A stretch of 64,000 nt of DNA, from assembly GCF_020404845.1 (NCBI RefSeq), contig NZ_JAIOJZ010000026.1:50325-114324 (forward strand), in the 5' to 3' direction. The notes beneath the pieces were generated by a model, which had not been told where the DNA came from, ran no database searches, and saw only the letters and a list, made by a program, of their open reading frames with translations. The DNA comes from Streptomyces hyderabadensis. GTDB taxonomy: Bacteria; Actinomycetota; Actinomycetes; Streptomycetales; Streptomycetaceae. The position numbers and the translations under genes are program-made. How positions within the stretch are numbered: position 1 is the stretch's first letter; each line of letters opens with the position of its first letter. Shown one piece after another: positions 43,771 through 52,932 of this stretch.

Positions 43771-45849
43771 ATGGGGGCCACAACGACAGGCGCGGGGCGG
43801 CGGCGGGCCGTGCCCTGGCTGGTGCTCGGACTGTGGATCGCCGTGCTGGCGATCGCCTCGCCGTTCGCGGCGAAGCTCAGTGACGTGCAGCGCGACCGGG
43901 CCGTCGACTACCTGCCGGCGAGCGCCGACTCGACGCAGGTCGCCAAGATCCAGGAGCGGCTGCCGGGCGGCGAGGCCACCGAGCTGGTCCTCGTCTACCA
44001 CCGCGACGCCGGACTGACCGCCGCCGACCGGGCCACCGCCGCCGAGCAGGTCGCCGAGATCGCCGCCGCGCACGAACTCACCGGCCGCCCGCAGGGCATC
44101 CCGTCCGAGGACGGCACCACCCTCATGTACCCGGTCGCCTCCACCGAGCCCGGCACGGACGAGGAGGCCCGCGACGCCCTCGTCAACGACGTGCGGGACG
44201 TCGCCCGGGGCGGCGACGGGCTCGGCGTCGAGGTCGGCGGCTCCGGCGCGCTCGCCACCGACGCCTCCGAGGTCTACAACTCCCTCGACGGCCCGCTGCT
44301 CTACACCACCGCGGGCGTCGTCGCCCTCCTCCTGATCCTCATCTACCGCAGCCCGTTCCTGTGGCTGGTGCCGCTCGTCGTCGCCGGACTCGCCGACTAC
44401 CTCTCCATGGGGGTCGCCTACGGCCTCAACCAGGCCTTCGGCACCTCCGTCTCCGGCCAGAGCAGCGGCATCATGACCATCCTCGTCTTCGGCGTCGGCA
44501 CCGACTACGCGCTGCTGCTGGTCTCCCGCTACCGCGAGGAACTGCGCCGCATCGAGCGGCCGTACGACGCCATGCTCGCCGCCCTGCGCGGCTGCGGCCC
44601 CGCCGTGCTCGCCTCCTCCGGCACCGTCGCCGCCGGGCTGCTGTGCCTGCTCGCCGCCGACCTCAACTCCAGCCGCGGCATGGGCCCCCTCGGCACCGTC
44701 GGCGTGCTGTGCGCGCTGGCCGCCATGCTGACCCTGCTGCCCGCGCTGCTCGTCCTGCTCGGCCGCCGGGTCTTCTGGCCGCTGGTGCCCCGCTACGGCA
44801 GCACCCCCAAGGCCCGCCGCTCGCTGTTCACCGCGATGGGCGGCTCCGCGGAGCGCCGGCCCCGCACCGTCCTGGTGGGCGGCGCCGTCCTGCTCGGCGC
44901 GCTCGCGCTGGGCGCGTTCGCCCTGCCCGGCAACCTCAAGCAGGAGGACTCCTTCACCACCCGCCCCGACGCGATCGCCGCGATGGAGACCCTCGCCGAC
45001 GCCTACCCGGAGTCGGGCACCCAGCCGATCAGTGTCATCAGCCCCACCGACCGCGCCGCGGCCGCGCTCAGCGAGATCCGCGACACCGACGGCGTCGAGA
45101 GCGCCGAGGCCGGCCGCAGCGGCGGCGGGTGGACGGAGCTGACCGTGCTGGCCTCCGCGCCGCCCCAGTCGGCCGCCGAGACCGCCACCATCGAGGCGCT
45201 GCGCGACAAGCTCGACGGCTCCTACGTCGGCGGCCCCAGCGCCGAGCAGATCGACCTGGAGGACACCAACGCCCGGGACACCGCCATCGTGGTACCGATC
45301 GTGCTGCTCTCGGTCCTGCTGATCCTCACGGTGCTGCTGCGCTCGCTGGTCGCGCCGCTGATCCTGGTCGCCGCCGTGGTCGCCGTGTGGGGCGCGGCCC
45401 TCGGCATCGGCGGCCTGGTCTTCGGCCCCCTCTTCGGCTTCGGGGGCACCGACCCGGGGCTGGGCCTGCTCTCCTTCGTCTTCCTGGTCGCGCTCGGCGT
45501 CGACTACGGCATCTTCCTGATGCACCGGATGCGCGAGGAGTCCCTGAAGGGCGCCGAACCCACCCAGGCCGCCCTGTCCGCGCTGCGCACCACCGGCGGT
45601 GTCATCGCCTCGGCCGGGCTGGTCCTGGCGGCCACCTTCGCCGTGCTCACCAGCATGCCGCTGGTGCAGCTGGTCGAGCTGGGGTTCGTCATCGCGGTCG
45701 GCGTCCTGCTCGACACCTTCCTCGTCCGCACCTACCTGGTCACCAGTGCCAGCGTCGCGCTGCGGCGCCGGGTGTGGTGGCCGGGGCGGCTGTCCCGGGC
45801 GCCCGGCCGCGCCGCGCCGGACGACGTACGGGAGCCCGTCGGTGTCTGA
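43771..45849 (+). CDS. MMPL/RND family transporter
   Basis: A 692-residue RND-type membrane protein of the MMPL family with two repeats of six segments. The first domain ends in ILVFGVGTDYALLLVSRYREELRR, with the conserved Asp-Tyr pair of the proton relay, and the second in FLVALGVDYGIFLMHRMREESLKG with the equivalent GVDYGIF. Each repeat is preceded by an extracellular loop. MMPL proteins export lipids or small molecules; mycobacterial ones transport cell-envelope lipids. GGAGGGAG precedes ATG 43771. The sensor kinase and regulator follow. Confidence 0.94.
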   Translation: MGATTTGAGRRRAVPWLVLGLWIAVLAIASPFAAKLSDVQRDRAVDYLPASADSTQVAKIQERLPGGEATELVLVYHRDAGLTAADRATAAEQVAEIAAAHELTGRPQGIPSEDGTTLMYPVASTEPGTDEEARDALVNDVRDVARGGDGLGVEVGGSGALATDASEVYNSLDGPLLYTTAGVVALLLILIYRSPFLWLVPLVVAGLADYLSMGVAYGLNQAFGTSVSGQSSGIMTILVFGVGTDYALLLVSRYREELRRIERPYDAMLAALRGCGPAVLASSGTVAAGLLCLLAADLNSSRGMGPLGTVGVLCALAAMLTLLPALLVLLGRRVFWPLVPRYGSTPKARRSLFTAMGGSAERRPRTVLVGGAVLLGALALGAFALPGNLKQEDSFTTRPDAIAAMETLADAYPESGTQPISVISPTDRAAAALSEIRDTDGVESAEAGRSGGGWTELTVLASAPPQSAAETATIEALRDKLDGSYVGGPSAEQIDLEDTNARDTAIVVPIVLLSVLLILTVLLRSLVAPLILVAAVVAVWGAALGIGGLVFGPLFGFGGTDPGLGLLSFVFLVALGVDYGIFLMHRMREESLKGAEPTQAALSALRTTGGVIASAGLVLAATFAVLTSMPLVQLVELGFVIAVGVLLDTFLVRTYLVTSASVALRRRVWWPGRLSRAPGRAAPDDVREPVGV

Positions 45850-45916
45850 GGTGCCCGGCGACCGGAGCGCGCCCCTCCCCTCCCGGAGGGGCGCGTCCGT
45901 CGCGGAGGATGGACCC

Positions 45917-47179
45917 GTGCAGGCACCCACCGAGGCAACGCCCCGCCCCCGGATCGGCGAGCGGATCATGGCCGTCATCAACCGTGATCCCCTCACCGCG
46001 CCCCACGGCACCCGCAACGACGCCGTACTGGCCGCGGTGCTCCTCGGCGCCGCCGTCTGCCTGGCGCTGTTCACCGACGAGGACCGCCGCCCGGACGCGC
46101 TGGGCTGGACGCTGCTGGTCGCCGCGCACGTCCCGATCGTGTGGCGGCGGCGCCATCCGCTGCTGGTGCTCGCGGCGCTGTTCGCCCTGGTCGGGCCCTA
46201 CCACGCGATGGACAACAACCACACCGCCGCGGGCCCCGCCTCCTACGTGGCGCTCTACACCCTGGCCGTCACCGGCCGCCCCCTGCGCACCGTCGTGACC
46301 GGCGTCGCGGTCCTCACCGCGTCCGTGAGCATCATGCTCACCGTCAACACCCACCAGGCCCTCGAACTGATCCGCATCTCCGGCTGGGTCATCGCCATTC
46401 TCTTCTGCGGCATCGACGTCCGCTACTACCGCCAGTACGTCGCCTCCATCGTCGAGCGCGCCGAGCGCGCCGAACGCACCCGCGAGGAGGAGGCCCGGCG
46501 GCGCGTCGCCGAGGAACGCCTGCGGGTCGCCCGGGACCTGCACGACCTGCTGGCGCACAGCATCACCCTCATCGGGGTGCAGACCTCGGTCGCCGCCCAC
46601 GTCCTGACCGCCGACCCGGAGCGCCTGGACCGCGCGGCCGTCGCCAAGGCCCTCGACGACATCGCCGAGACCTGCCGCTCGGCGCGCGGCGAACTGCGCA
46701 CCACCCTCGAAGTGCTCAGGGCGCAGGACGCCATCGGGGTACCCGACGCCCGCGGCCCGCTGCCCGGCCTGCACGGCCTGCCCGACCTGGCGCGCAGCGC
46801 CCGGCTCGCCGGTGCGGATGTGGACCTGTCGGTGGACGCCGACGACGTCCCGCCCGCGGTCGGCGCCGCCGTCTACCGCATCACGCAGGAGGCGCTGACC
46901 AACGTCGTACGGCACGCGGGGCCGAAGCCGTCGGTCCGTGTCGAGGTACGCGCCGGGCCGGGCGCCCTGCGCCTGTCCGTCACCGACGACGGCACCGGAC
47001 CCGACCCGGCCGGTACCCCCGGCTTCGGCCTCGTCGGCATGCGGGAGCGGGCCCGCAGCGTGGGCGGCACACTCGACGCCGGACCGCGTAAGGACGCCGG
47101 CGGCTTCGAGGTGACGGCCGTACTGCCGACCCCCGCCACCACCCGTACGACCCCCCTGACCCCGGAGCGAACCGCATGA
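45917..47179 (+). CDS. NarL-type sensor histidine kinase
   Basis: A 420-residue kinase with an N-terminal four-to-six-segment membrane sensor region (to about residue 165). The HisKA_3 dimerisation domain has phospho-acceptor H209 in RVARDLHDLLAHSITLIGVQTSV. A HATPase_c domain has QEALTNVVRHAG (N box), DDGTGPD and GFGLVGMRERA. GTG 45917 has GGAGGAT eight bases before it and is preferred; GTG 45842, overlapping the transporter stop, is the alternative. The start of the response-regulator gene overlaps its end. Confidence 0.93.
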   Translation: MQAPTEATPRPRIGERIMAVINRDPLTAPHGTRNDAVLAAVLLGAAVCLALFTDEDRRPDALGWTLLVAAHVPIVWRRRHPLLVLAALFALVGPYHAMDNNHTAAGPASYVALYTLAVTGRPLRTVVTGVAVLTASVSIMLTVNTHQALELIRISGWVIAILFCGIDVRYYRQYVASIVERAERAERTREEEARRRVAEERLRVARDLHDLLAHSITLIGVQTSVAAHVLTADPERLDRAAVAKALDDIAETCRSARGELRTTLEVLRAQDAIGVPDARGPLPGLHGLPDLARSARLAGADVDLSVDADDVPPAVGAAVYRITQEALTNVVRHAGPKPSVRVEVRAGPGALRLSVTDDGTGPDPAGTPGFGLVGMRERARSVGGTLDAGPRKDAGGFEVTAVLPTPATTRTTPLTPERTA

Positions 47180-47850
47180 CGATACGCGTGCTGCTGGCGG
47201 ACGACCAGAACCTGGTCCGGGCGGCGTTCGCCCTGCTGGTGGCGTCGGCCCCCGACATGGAGGTGGTCGGCGAGGCCGGCACCGGCCGCGAGGCCGTGGA
47301 GCTGGCCCGCGCCCGACGCGCCGACCTGGTCGTCATGGACGTACGCATGCCGGACCTGGACGGCATCGAGGCGACCCGGCTGATCGCCGCCGACGAGGAC
47401 CTGGCAGGTGTGAAGGTGCTGGTCCTCACCACCTACGACACCGACGAGAACATCGTCGAGGCGCTCCACGCGGGCGCCTCCGGATTCCTGGTCAAGGACA
47501 CGAAGCCCGCCGAACTCCTGGACGCCATCCGCACGGTGACGGCGGGCGACGCCCTCCTGTCGCCGGGTCCGACGGCCCGCCTGATCGAGCGCTTCCTGCG
47601 CAGCCCGTCGGCCCTGCACCCGCCCGGATCGGGTCCCGACTGCCTTTCGGACCGGGAACGCCAGGTCCTCACCCTGGTGGCCCGGGGCCTCAACAACACC
47701 GAGATCGCCGACTCCCTGGGCCTGAGCCCGCTCACCGCGAAGACCCACGTCAGCCGCATCATGGGCAAGCTGGGGGCGCGGGACCGGGCCCAACTGGTCA
47801 TCGTGGCCTACGAGTCGGGCCTGGTGACGCCGGGCCTCGGCACCGGCTGA
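47176..47850 (+). CDS. NarL/LuxR-family response regulator
   Basis: A 224-residue response regulator. The receiver has the acidic pair D9-D10, phospho-acceptor D55 in VVMDVRMPDLDG and the conserved lysine in GFLVKD. The C-terminal LuxR helix-turn-helix is LSDRERQVLTLVARGLNNTEIADSLGLSPLTAKTHVSRIMGKL. The ATG overlaps the kinase stop by four bases. The likely target is the upstream MMPL transporter, whose promoter region has paired palindromes. Confidence 0.95.
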   Translation: MTIRVLLADDQNLVRAAFALLVASAPDMEVVGEAGTGREAVELARARRADLVVMDVRMPDLDGIEATRLIAADEDLAGVKVLVLTTYDTDENIVEALHAGASGFLVKDTKPAELLDAIRTVTAGDALLSPGPTARLIERFLRSPSALHPPGSGPDCLSDRERQVLTLVARGLNNTEIADSLGLSPLTAKTHVSRIMGKLGARDRAQLVIVAYESGLVTPGLGTG

Positions 47851-47938
47851 CCTTCGGCGCCGGGCGGCCTACCTAAGTCACGGCGGCGTAGACCGACGGC
47901 GGAGTGTCCCGGAGGCCCGGAATCGGCACAGTGGCGGC

Positions 47939-49096
47939 ATGGAGAAGAAGCCGAGCAGAAGCACGGAAGACAGGGGCATCAGCCGGGCACGGTTCCTCGC
48001 GGGGGCGGCGGCCCTGGGGCTCGCCGGAGCGGCGCTCCCGGCGACCGGCGCGCAGGCGGCGGCGGACACCCGCACCGGGCGGCCGGGGCGGGGCCTGACC
48101 CGCCGGGGCGTCGTCTACACCGTCGGGGCGGGGGAGACACCGGGCACGGCCTGGGACCCGGCCCGGATGCGCGCCGACATCCGCGCCGTCCGCCGCGACC
48201 TGCACGCGGACACCGTGGACGTCACCGGTGACGGCGTCGAACGCCTCACCGCCACGGCCGCCGAGGCTGCCGAACGGGGCCTGCACGTCTGGCTCCAGCC
48301 GACCCTCGGGGACGCCCCGCAGCGCGAGATCCTGGAGCACCTCGCCGAGTGCGGCCGGTTCGCCGAGCGGCTGCGCAGGCACGGGGCCAGCGTGGAACTC
48401 AGCGTCGGCTGCGAGTTCTGGCTCTTCGTCCCCGGCATCGTCCCGGGGGAGACGGCCCAGGAACGCATCGAGAACCTCCAGACCGGCACCGCGGACCCGG
48501 AACAGGTGCAGCGCAGGCTGACCGCCTTCACCGCGAGGGCGGCGGCGGTCGGCCGCTCCGTCTTCGACGGCCGGCTCAGCTACGCCGCCGCCCAGGACGA
48601 CGAGGTCGACTGGACCCTCTTCGACGTGGTCGGCATCGACTACTACTCGTATCACCAGGACCCGGCCGACTACGTCCGCGAGCTGCGCCGGTACCTGCGC
48701 TGGGGCAAGCCCCTGGCGATCACCGAGTTCGGCACCTGCACGTACGCAGGCGCGCCGCAGGCGGGCGGCATGGGCTGGTCCGTGGTCGACTACGACAAGG
48801 ACCCACCGGAGATCAAGGGCGGCCTGGTCCGCAGCGAGCACACCCAGGCCGCCTACCTGACGGACCTGCTGGCGGTCTTCGAGTCGATGGGCCTGTACGC
48901 GGCGATGGCCTTCGAGTTCCTCACCGCCGACGCCCCGCACCTTGCGGACGACCCGCTGCACGACCTGGACATGGCGAGCTACGCCATCACCAAGCCGGTC
49001 AGGGACCGCCCCGGCGACCCCGCGTCCCCCTGGCACTGGGAGCCCAAGGAGGCCTTCCACGCCCTGTCCCGCCGCTACGCCCGGGCGGCCTGCTAG
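47939..49096 (+). CDS. Secreted TIM-barrel protein of glycosyl-hydrolase-like fold
   Basis: A 385-residue protein with a signal peptide (basic, ISRARFLAGAAALGLAGAALPATGAQA, cleaved after AQA near residue 40). The start resembles a Tat signal but has R-A-R instead of the twin arginine. The mature part has TIM-barrel-like strands (HVWLQPTL, VELSVGCEFWLFVPG, VVGIDYYSYHQ, PLAITEFGTCTY, AMAFEFLT), where E in CEFWLF and ITEFG are the sort of acidic pair used by retaining glycosidases. Homologues are often labelled abortive phage infection protein; I see no basis for that. It overlaps the next, convergent gene by four bases. Confidence 0.78.
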   Translation: MEKKPSRSTEDRGISRARFLAGAAALGLAGAALPATGAQAAADTRTGRPGRGLTRRGVVYTVGAGETPGTAWDPARMRADIRAVRRDLHADTVDVTGDGVERLTATAAEAAERGLHVWLQPTLGDAPQREILEHLAECGRFAERLRRHGASVELSVGCEFWLFVPGIVPGETAQERIENLQTGTADPEQVQRRLTAFTARAAAVGRSVFDGRLSYAAAQDDEVDWTLFDVVGIDYYSYHQDPADYVRELRRYLRWGKPLAITEFGTCTYAGAPQAGGMGWSVVDYDKDPPEIKGGLVRSEHTQAAYLTDLLAVFESMGLYAAMAFEFLTADAPHLADDPLHDLDMASYAITKPVRDRPGDPASPWHWEPKEAFHALSRRYARAAC

Positions 49097-50598
49097 CCGC
49101 AGCGCACGTCGGAGGCCGGCCGCATTCCCGTGGCCAGGAAGCGGGAGACCGTGGCGTCCCCGCAGGCGTTGCCGTTGGCCAGGTAGGAGTCGTGGCCGGT
49201 GGAGTCCACGGTCACCATGACGGCACGCCGGCCGAACGCCTCGCGCAGCTTGCGTGCCCCGGTGAGCGGGGTGGCGACGTCCCGTTCGTTCTGCACGAGC
49301 AGCACGTTGGACGGCCCGCGACCGGTGATCCGCACCGGCGCCTCACGGGGCGGGTACGGCCAGGCGGCGCACAGCATCGCGTTGCGCGGCATGCCCGCGG
49401 TGAGCGGGTACTCGGCGCGGCTGACGGCGACGTCCTTCTCGTACGCGGCCTGGTCCTCGGGCCACGCCACGTCGTTGCACAGCACACCCGCGCCGACGGC
49501 GGCGACGTTCTGCAGCACCGCCTCGGGCGGCGCCTGGGGCGCGGGCGGCACGGTGCCCCGCTGGGCGGCCCGCATCAGCCTGGCGAGCGTCGGGAACTTG
49601 CCGGGGGAGTAGAGGCTGTCCAGCATCGTCTGGCGCAGCACGTTGCCGTTCAGCTCCGCCGGATTGGCACCGGGCCACGGGATCGGCTTCCGGTCCAGCC
49701 GGGCGGCGAGCCGCAGGAACAGCGGCCGTACGTCGGCGGCCCGCCGCGCCACCCGGTCGGGATTGCCGGGCCGGGCCGCCCAGGCGGCGAACTCGGGGAA
49801 GGTGTCCTCGACCCCCTGCTCGTGCCCCGCGAGCCAGGCACGCGCCACCCGGGCGGGATCGGGGTCGTCGTTGCTGTCCAGCACGATCCGGTCGGTGCGG
49901 TGCGGGAACAACTGCGCGTACACGGCCCCGACGTACGTCCCGTACGACACGCCCCACGCGGAGATCCGCCGCTCGCCCAGCGCGGCCCGGAGGCGGTCGA
50001 TGTCGCGGGCCTCGTTGGCCGTGCTCAGGTGCTTGATCAGCTCCCCGCCGTTGCGTACGCAGGCGTCGGCCATGCGCCGGGCGGTGGCCATGTTCTGGTC
50101 CACCGAGCCGTCGGGGGCGGGCCAGGGGCGGAGTTTGGAGGTGGCGAGGTCGCCGTGCTCCAGCCCGCAGTCGACGGAGGTGGACGGGGCGAGCCCGCGC
50201 GGTGCGAATCCGATGAGGTCGTGACGGTCGCGGACCTCCTGGGGCAGCTTCTGCCCCTTGCCCGAGGGGTCGTTGAGGCTGGACCCGCCCGGCCCGCCGG
50301 GAATCAGGAGCAGGGCCCCGCGCCGGGAGCCCGGCTGCTCGGCGGGGATGCGGGAGACGGCCATCTCGATGCGGGGGCCGCCGGGATCGGCGTAGTCCAT
50401 CGGCACGTCGAGGGTGGCGCACTCCTGCCGGGGGTCGAGCCCCGTGCCCTCGCAGGCGGACCAGGTGAGGGGCCCGGGCGTACTCCCGCCGGTCGCGGAG
50501 GCGGTCACCGGTGCGGTGACGCCGAGGAGGGCGGTGGACACGCCGACGATGGCGGCGTTGCGGATGCTTCTGCTGCGGCTTCGCTTGCGCTGCGTCAT
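49093..50598 (-). CDS. Secreted alpha/beta-hydrolase, tripeptidyl-aminopeptidase type
   Basis: A 501-residue secreted hydrolase of the TAP family, which cleaves tripeptides from N-termini and releases proline-type residues. A basic signal (MTQRKRSRSRSIRNAAIVGVSTALLGVTAPVTASA) is cut near residue 36. The oxyanion motif is GGPGG (101-105), the nucleophile is S218 in GVSYGT, and TAP-C features follow (Asp in NERDVATP near 445, His in STGHDSYL near 475). Streptomyces TAP enzymes act extracellularly on peptide remnants. It is divergent from, and 93 bases upstream of, the lipoprotein gene. Confidence 0.9.
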   Translation of the reverse strand: MTQRKRSRSRSIRNAAIVGVSTALLGVTAPVTASATGGSTPGPLTWSACEGTGLDPRQECATLDVPMDYADPGGPRIEMAVSRIPAEQPGSRRGALLLIPGGPGGSSLNDPSGKGQKLPQEVRDRHDLIGFAPRGLAPSTSVDCGLEHGDLATSKLRPWPAPDGSVDQNMATARRMADACVRNGGELIKHLSTANEARDIDRLRAALGERRISAWGVSYGTYVGAVYAQLFPHRTDRIVLDSNDDPDPARVARAWLAGHEQGVEDTFPEFAAWAARPGNPDRVARRAADVRPLFLRLAARLDRKPIPWPGANPAELNGNVLRQTMLDSLYSPGKFPTLARLMRAAQRGTVPPAPQAPPEAVLQNVAAVGAGVLCNDVAWPEDQAAYEKDVAVSRAEYPLTAGMPRNAMLCAAWPYPPREAPVRITGRGPSNVLLVQNERDVATPLTGARKLREAFGRRAVMVTVDSTGHDSYLANGNACGDATVSRFLATGMRPASDVRCG

Positions 50599-50691
50599 GC
50601 GAGGAGCCTCGCCGAAGCCCGGGGGCCGTCACATCCGGGCAACTGCCCGATGTTTACGGGGGTTTGCCCCCTAGGGAGAGCGCCGTGCGGA

Positions 50692-51237
50692 CTAGGGCAG
50701 GGTCACGTTGCTCTCGAAGTTGAGCCAGGACAGGGACGCGATGGTGCTCATGGAGGGGCACAGCTCCCGCAGCTTGGCCGGGTCGGTCTTGGGCGGGGTG
50801 GAACCCATGTCGTAGCAACCGAGCTTGCGGACGGTGTTCACCGCCTTCACCACCTGCCCCGCGGACTTCTCGACCTCGGTGTACTCACCGCCGGGGAAGT
50901 CCCGCTCGATGCTCTCGGCCATCGCGCCGGCGAGTTCCCCGGCCGCGGTGAGGTCCTTCCCGCATCCGGGGTCGTCCCAGGCGACGTGGCTGCACATCGG
51001 GGAGCTGCTCATGCCGTAGGCGATGCGGTAGAGCGGCAGCAGCTCCGCCGGGGTCGCGGGCTTGGCCGAGGAGGCGGCCGCCGACGGCTGCTTCGACTCC
51101 GCCGGGGTGGAGGAAGCGGCCCGGGTCGGTTTCCGGTCGTCGGCCGCCTTCCCGTCCGCGCCGCCGCCGCAGGCGGACAGCGTCAGGAGTGTCGTGGCGG
51201 CTGCGGACAGGGCGAGGGCGAATCGACGCGTGAGCAT
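50692..51237 (-). CDS. Putative lipoprotein
   Basis: A 181-residue protein with a lipoprotein signal (MLTRRFALALSAAATTLLTLSAC, C23) and a Ser/Ala/Pro/Lys-rich linker (to about residue 62). A globular part with several cysteines follows (SPMCSHVAWDDPGCGKDL, KLGCYDMG, RELCPSMS), likely disulphide-bonded. Function unknown. The upstream frame is open to 51294, but ATG 51237 starts the lipobox signal. It is on the same strand as the TAP gene but separated by 93 bases. Confidence 0.75.
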   Translation of the reverse strand: MLTRRFALALSAAATTLLTLSACGGGADGKAADDRKPTRAASSTPAESKQPSAAASSAKPATPAELLPLYRIAYGMSSSPMCSHVAWDDPGCGKDLTAAGELAGAMAESIERDFPGGEYTEVEKSAGQVVKAVNTVRKLGCYDMGSTPPKTDPAKLRELCPSMSTIASLSWLNFESNVTLP

Positions 51238-51265
51238 GGGGTCACTCAAGCGCCGGACGAGTTGT

Positions 51266-51556
51266 TCAGACACCCGCTCCACGGGACTGAACAACGCCGC
51301 GGACGAACTCCGTCCAGGCTGCCGACCCGACGACGATCACCGGGCCGTCGGTCACTTTGCTGTCCCGGACGGGTATGACCCCGGGGACTCCGTCGGTGAC
51401 TTCGAGGCAGTTGCCGCCTTCGCCGTTGCTGTACGTGCTCTTGCGCCAGCGGGCAGCACCGGGGAAGTCTTGCGCGACTTCGACGCAGTCGCCTCCCTCA
51501 CCGTTGCTGTAGCTGCTCTTCGTCCAGCGGGCGTCGGTCAGGTCGTACTCGCGCAT
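51266..51556 (-). CDS. DUF397 protein with duplicated N-terminal half
   Basis: A 96-residue protein in which RWTKSSYSNGEGGDCVEV (10-27) is repeated as RWRKSTYSNGEGGNCLEV (36-53), followed by the rest of a DUF397 domain (PVRDSKVTDGPVIVVGSAAWTEFVRGV). Usual DUF397 proteins are about 60 residues with one copy. They occur beside XRE regulators of the WhiJ/DUF5753 type and influence development. ATG 51556 lies inside the 3' end of the XRE gene (19-base overlap), so the two are coupled. Confidence 0.88.
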   Translation of the reverse strand: MREYDLTDARWTKSSYSNGEGGDCVEVAQDFPGAARWRKSTYSNGEGGNCLEVTDGVPGVIPVRDSKVTDGPVIVVGSAAWTEFVRGVVQSRGAGV

Positions 51557-52371
51557 CGTCTGAAGTCCTCCGCCGCCGAGTCGATCAGGGCCAGGGACGC
51601 CTCCGGCGACAGCGCGGCGACCCTGAGCAGATCGTATGCGCGCTGCGCCCGCTTCACCACGGCCGGTGCGTCGACCAGCGTTCCCGAAAACGAGGTCTCT
51701 GTATAGGCGACCGGAGGAGCGTCCTCGAAGTCCATGAGCCGCAGATCCCCGGTCATGGCCGCATGCGCCCCCGCTCCGAACGACAGCACCGTCACCACCG
51801 CCGCGCGCTCCCGGATCAGCCGCGCAACGTGCTCCAGCTGTGCCGCCATCGCCTGCGGACCGCCCACCGGGATCCGCAGCACGTTCTCGTGCAGCGTCAC
51901 CCAATACTCGGGCCTTGTAGCGTCGTCCAGGATCAGCGACCGCTCCAGGCGGGCCGCGACGATCTCGTCGACGTACGAGTCCGGCTTGAAGGGGTTCGCG
52001 GCGATGGTGACCGCGCGGGCGTAGTCCGCGGTCTGGAGCAGGCCCGGCACGACCGTCGGGGCGAACTCGCAGATCCTCGTGGCCAGCCGCTCCAGTTCGA
52101 CCACCCCGGCGAAGTAATCCGCATACCGGGGATCGTCAATCAGCTTCCGGCACAGTCGCTCGAAAATACCGTCGGTTTGTAGCGCATCGTCGATCCGCTG
52201 GGCCACGTCCAACTGGGGTTTCCGAATTGCCTGTTCGAACTGGCCGATGTAGCCGCCGGACACGAATACCCGTGCGCCCAGCTCTACTTGGGTGATTCCG
52301 GCGTCCTCCCGCCGGCGTTTCAGTTCCGTTCCGAAGAACTCCCACGCGGCCTGCCGTGAACCATTGGCCAT
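51538..52371 (-). CDS. XRE-family regulator (DUF5753, WhiJ-like)
   Basis: A 277-residue protein with an N-terminal helix-turn-helix (GTELKRRREDAGITQVELGARVFVSGGYIGQFEQAIRKP) and a DUF5753 domain (ICEFAPTVVPGLLQTADYARAVTIAANP, LDDATRPEYWVTLHENVLRIPVGG, PPVAYTETSFSGTLVD). Streptomyces has dozens of XRE/DUF397 pairs; WhiJ is the characterised one and affects sporulation. ATG 52371 was chosen; the longer frame runs back across the divergent small gene. It overlaps the DUF397 gene. Confidence 0.92.
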   Translation of the reverse strand: MANGSRQAAWEFFGTELKRRREDAGITQVELGARVFVSGGYIGQFEQAIRKPQLDVAQRIDDALQTDGIFERLCRKLIDDPRYADYFAGVVELERLATRICEFAPTVVPGLLQTADYARAVTIAANPFKPDSYVDEIVAARLERSLILDDATRPEYWVTLHENVLRIPVGGPQAMAAQLEHVARLIRERAAVVTVLSFGAGAHAAMTGDLRLMDFEDAPPVAYTETSFSGTLVDAPAVVKRAQRAYDLLRVAALSPEASLALIDSAAEDFRRCASTT

Positions 52372-52482
52372 AACCAACCCCCATGCGCTGACCCGCACTT
52401 GTAGTGCACGTACTCCTGCCGAGTGTAGGCACGTCGCGGCATTCTGGGGGTACGAAGAGTGAAAACGTAAAGGGAAGGGAAC

Positions 52483-52692
52483 GTGGTGGAGGCACGGCAC
52501 TCGGCGCTCTGCGTCGAAGGAGCGGAGGACACGGTGAAGGAATTGCGCGCGGCGCTCGCGGAGGCAGGAATTGTTCTTCCCTCACTCGGGCTCGACCCGG
52601 TGAGTCTTGCGCGGGAGGCGCCCTGTCCGCTCGTCGAATTGGGCCGGTGTTCCGTGGAGACCGCGCAGCGCCTCGCGGCGGTGTTGCGGTGA
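52483..52692 (+). CDS. Small conserved protein, 69 residues
   Basis: This small acidic helical protein starts at one of two consecutive GTG codons (52483/52486) after AGGGAAGGGA. It contains EGAEDTVKELRAALAEAGIVLPSLGLDP and VELGRCSVETAQRLAAVL, two helical segments. It is divergent from the XRE/DUF397 pair and overlaps the next gene by four bases. It has no known domain. Similar small genes accompany WhiJ-type modules, so it may be part of the regulatory unit. Confidence 0.7.
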   Translation: MVEARHSALCVEGAEDTVKELRAALAEAGIVLPSLGLDPVSLAREAPCPLVELGRCSVETAQRLAAVLR

Positions 52693-52910
52693 CGAGGACG
52701 CCGCCCGTCGGGGTCTACGCCGTGGACACCCGCAGTGGACGGGTCGGGATCGTCATGGGGCACGAGGGCCCCTACGTGCAGATGCGGCCGTACGGCGGCG
52801 GGCGGGAGTGGGACGCCGAGCCGGGTGACGTACGCCACGCCACCGCCGCGGAGCGGCTCAGCGCGGCGACGGCGTACACCAACGCCCGGAGCCGTGGCGA
52901 GGTGCCTTGA
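52689..52910 (+). CDS. Small conserved protein, 73 residues
   Basis: The GTG at 52689 overlaps the preceding stop (GTGA). The product VTRTPPVGVYAVDTRSGRVGIVMG then GPYVQMRPYGGGREWDAEPGD looks like a small beta-barrel fold, with a C-terminal helix (ATAAERLSAATAYTNARSR). Function unknown. Coupling to the 69-residue gene and proximity to the XRE/DUF397 module suggest one regulatory unit. Confidence 0.72.
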   Translation: MTRTPPVGVYAVDTRSGRVGIVMGHEGPYVQMRPYGGGREWDAEPGDVRHATAAERLSAATAYTNARSRGEVP

Positions 52911-52932
52911 AGGATGCGCGAGAATGGGCGGC

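Noticed and set aside
47939..49096. Abortive infection (phage defence) role suggested by database names of homologues
   Set aside because: No abortive-infection domain was seen; signal peptide and TIM-barrel strands point to a secreted glycosidase-like protein.
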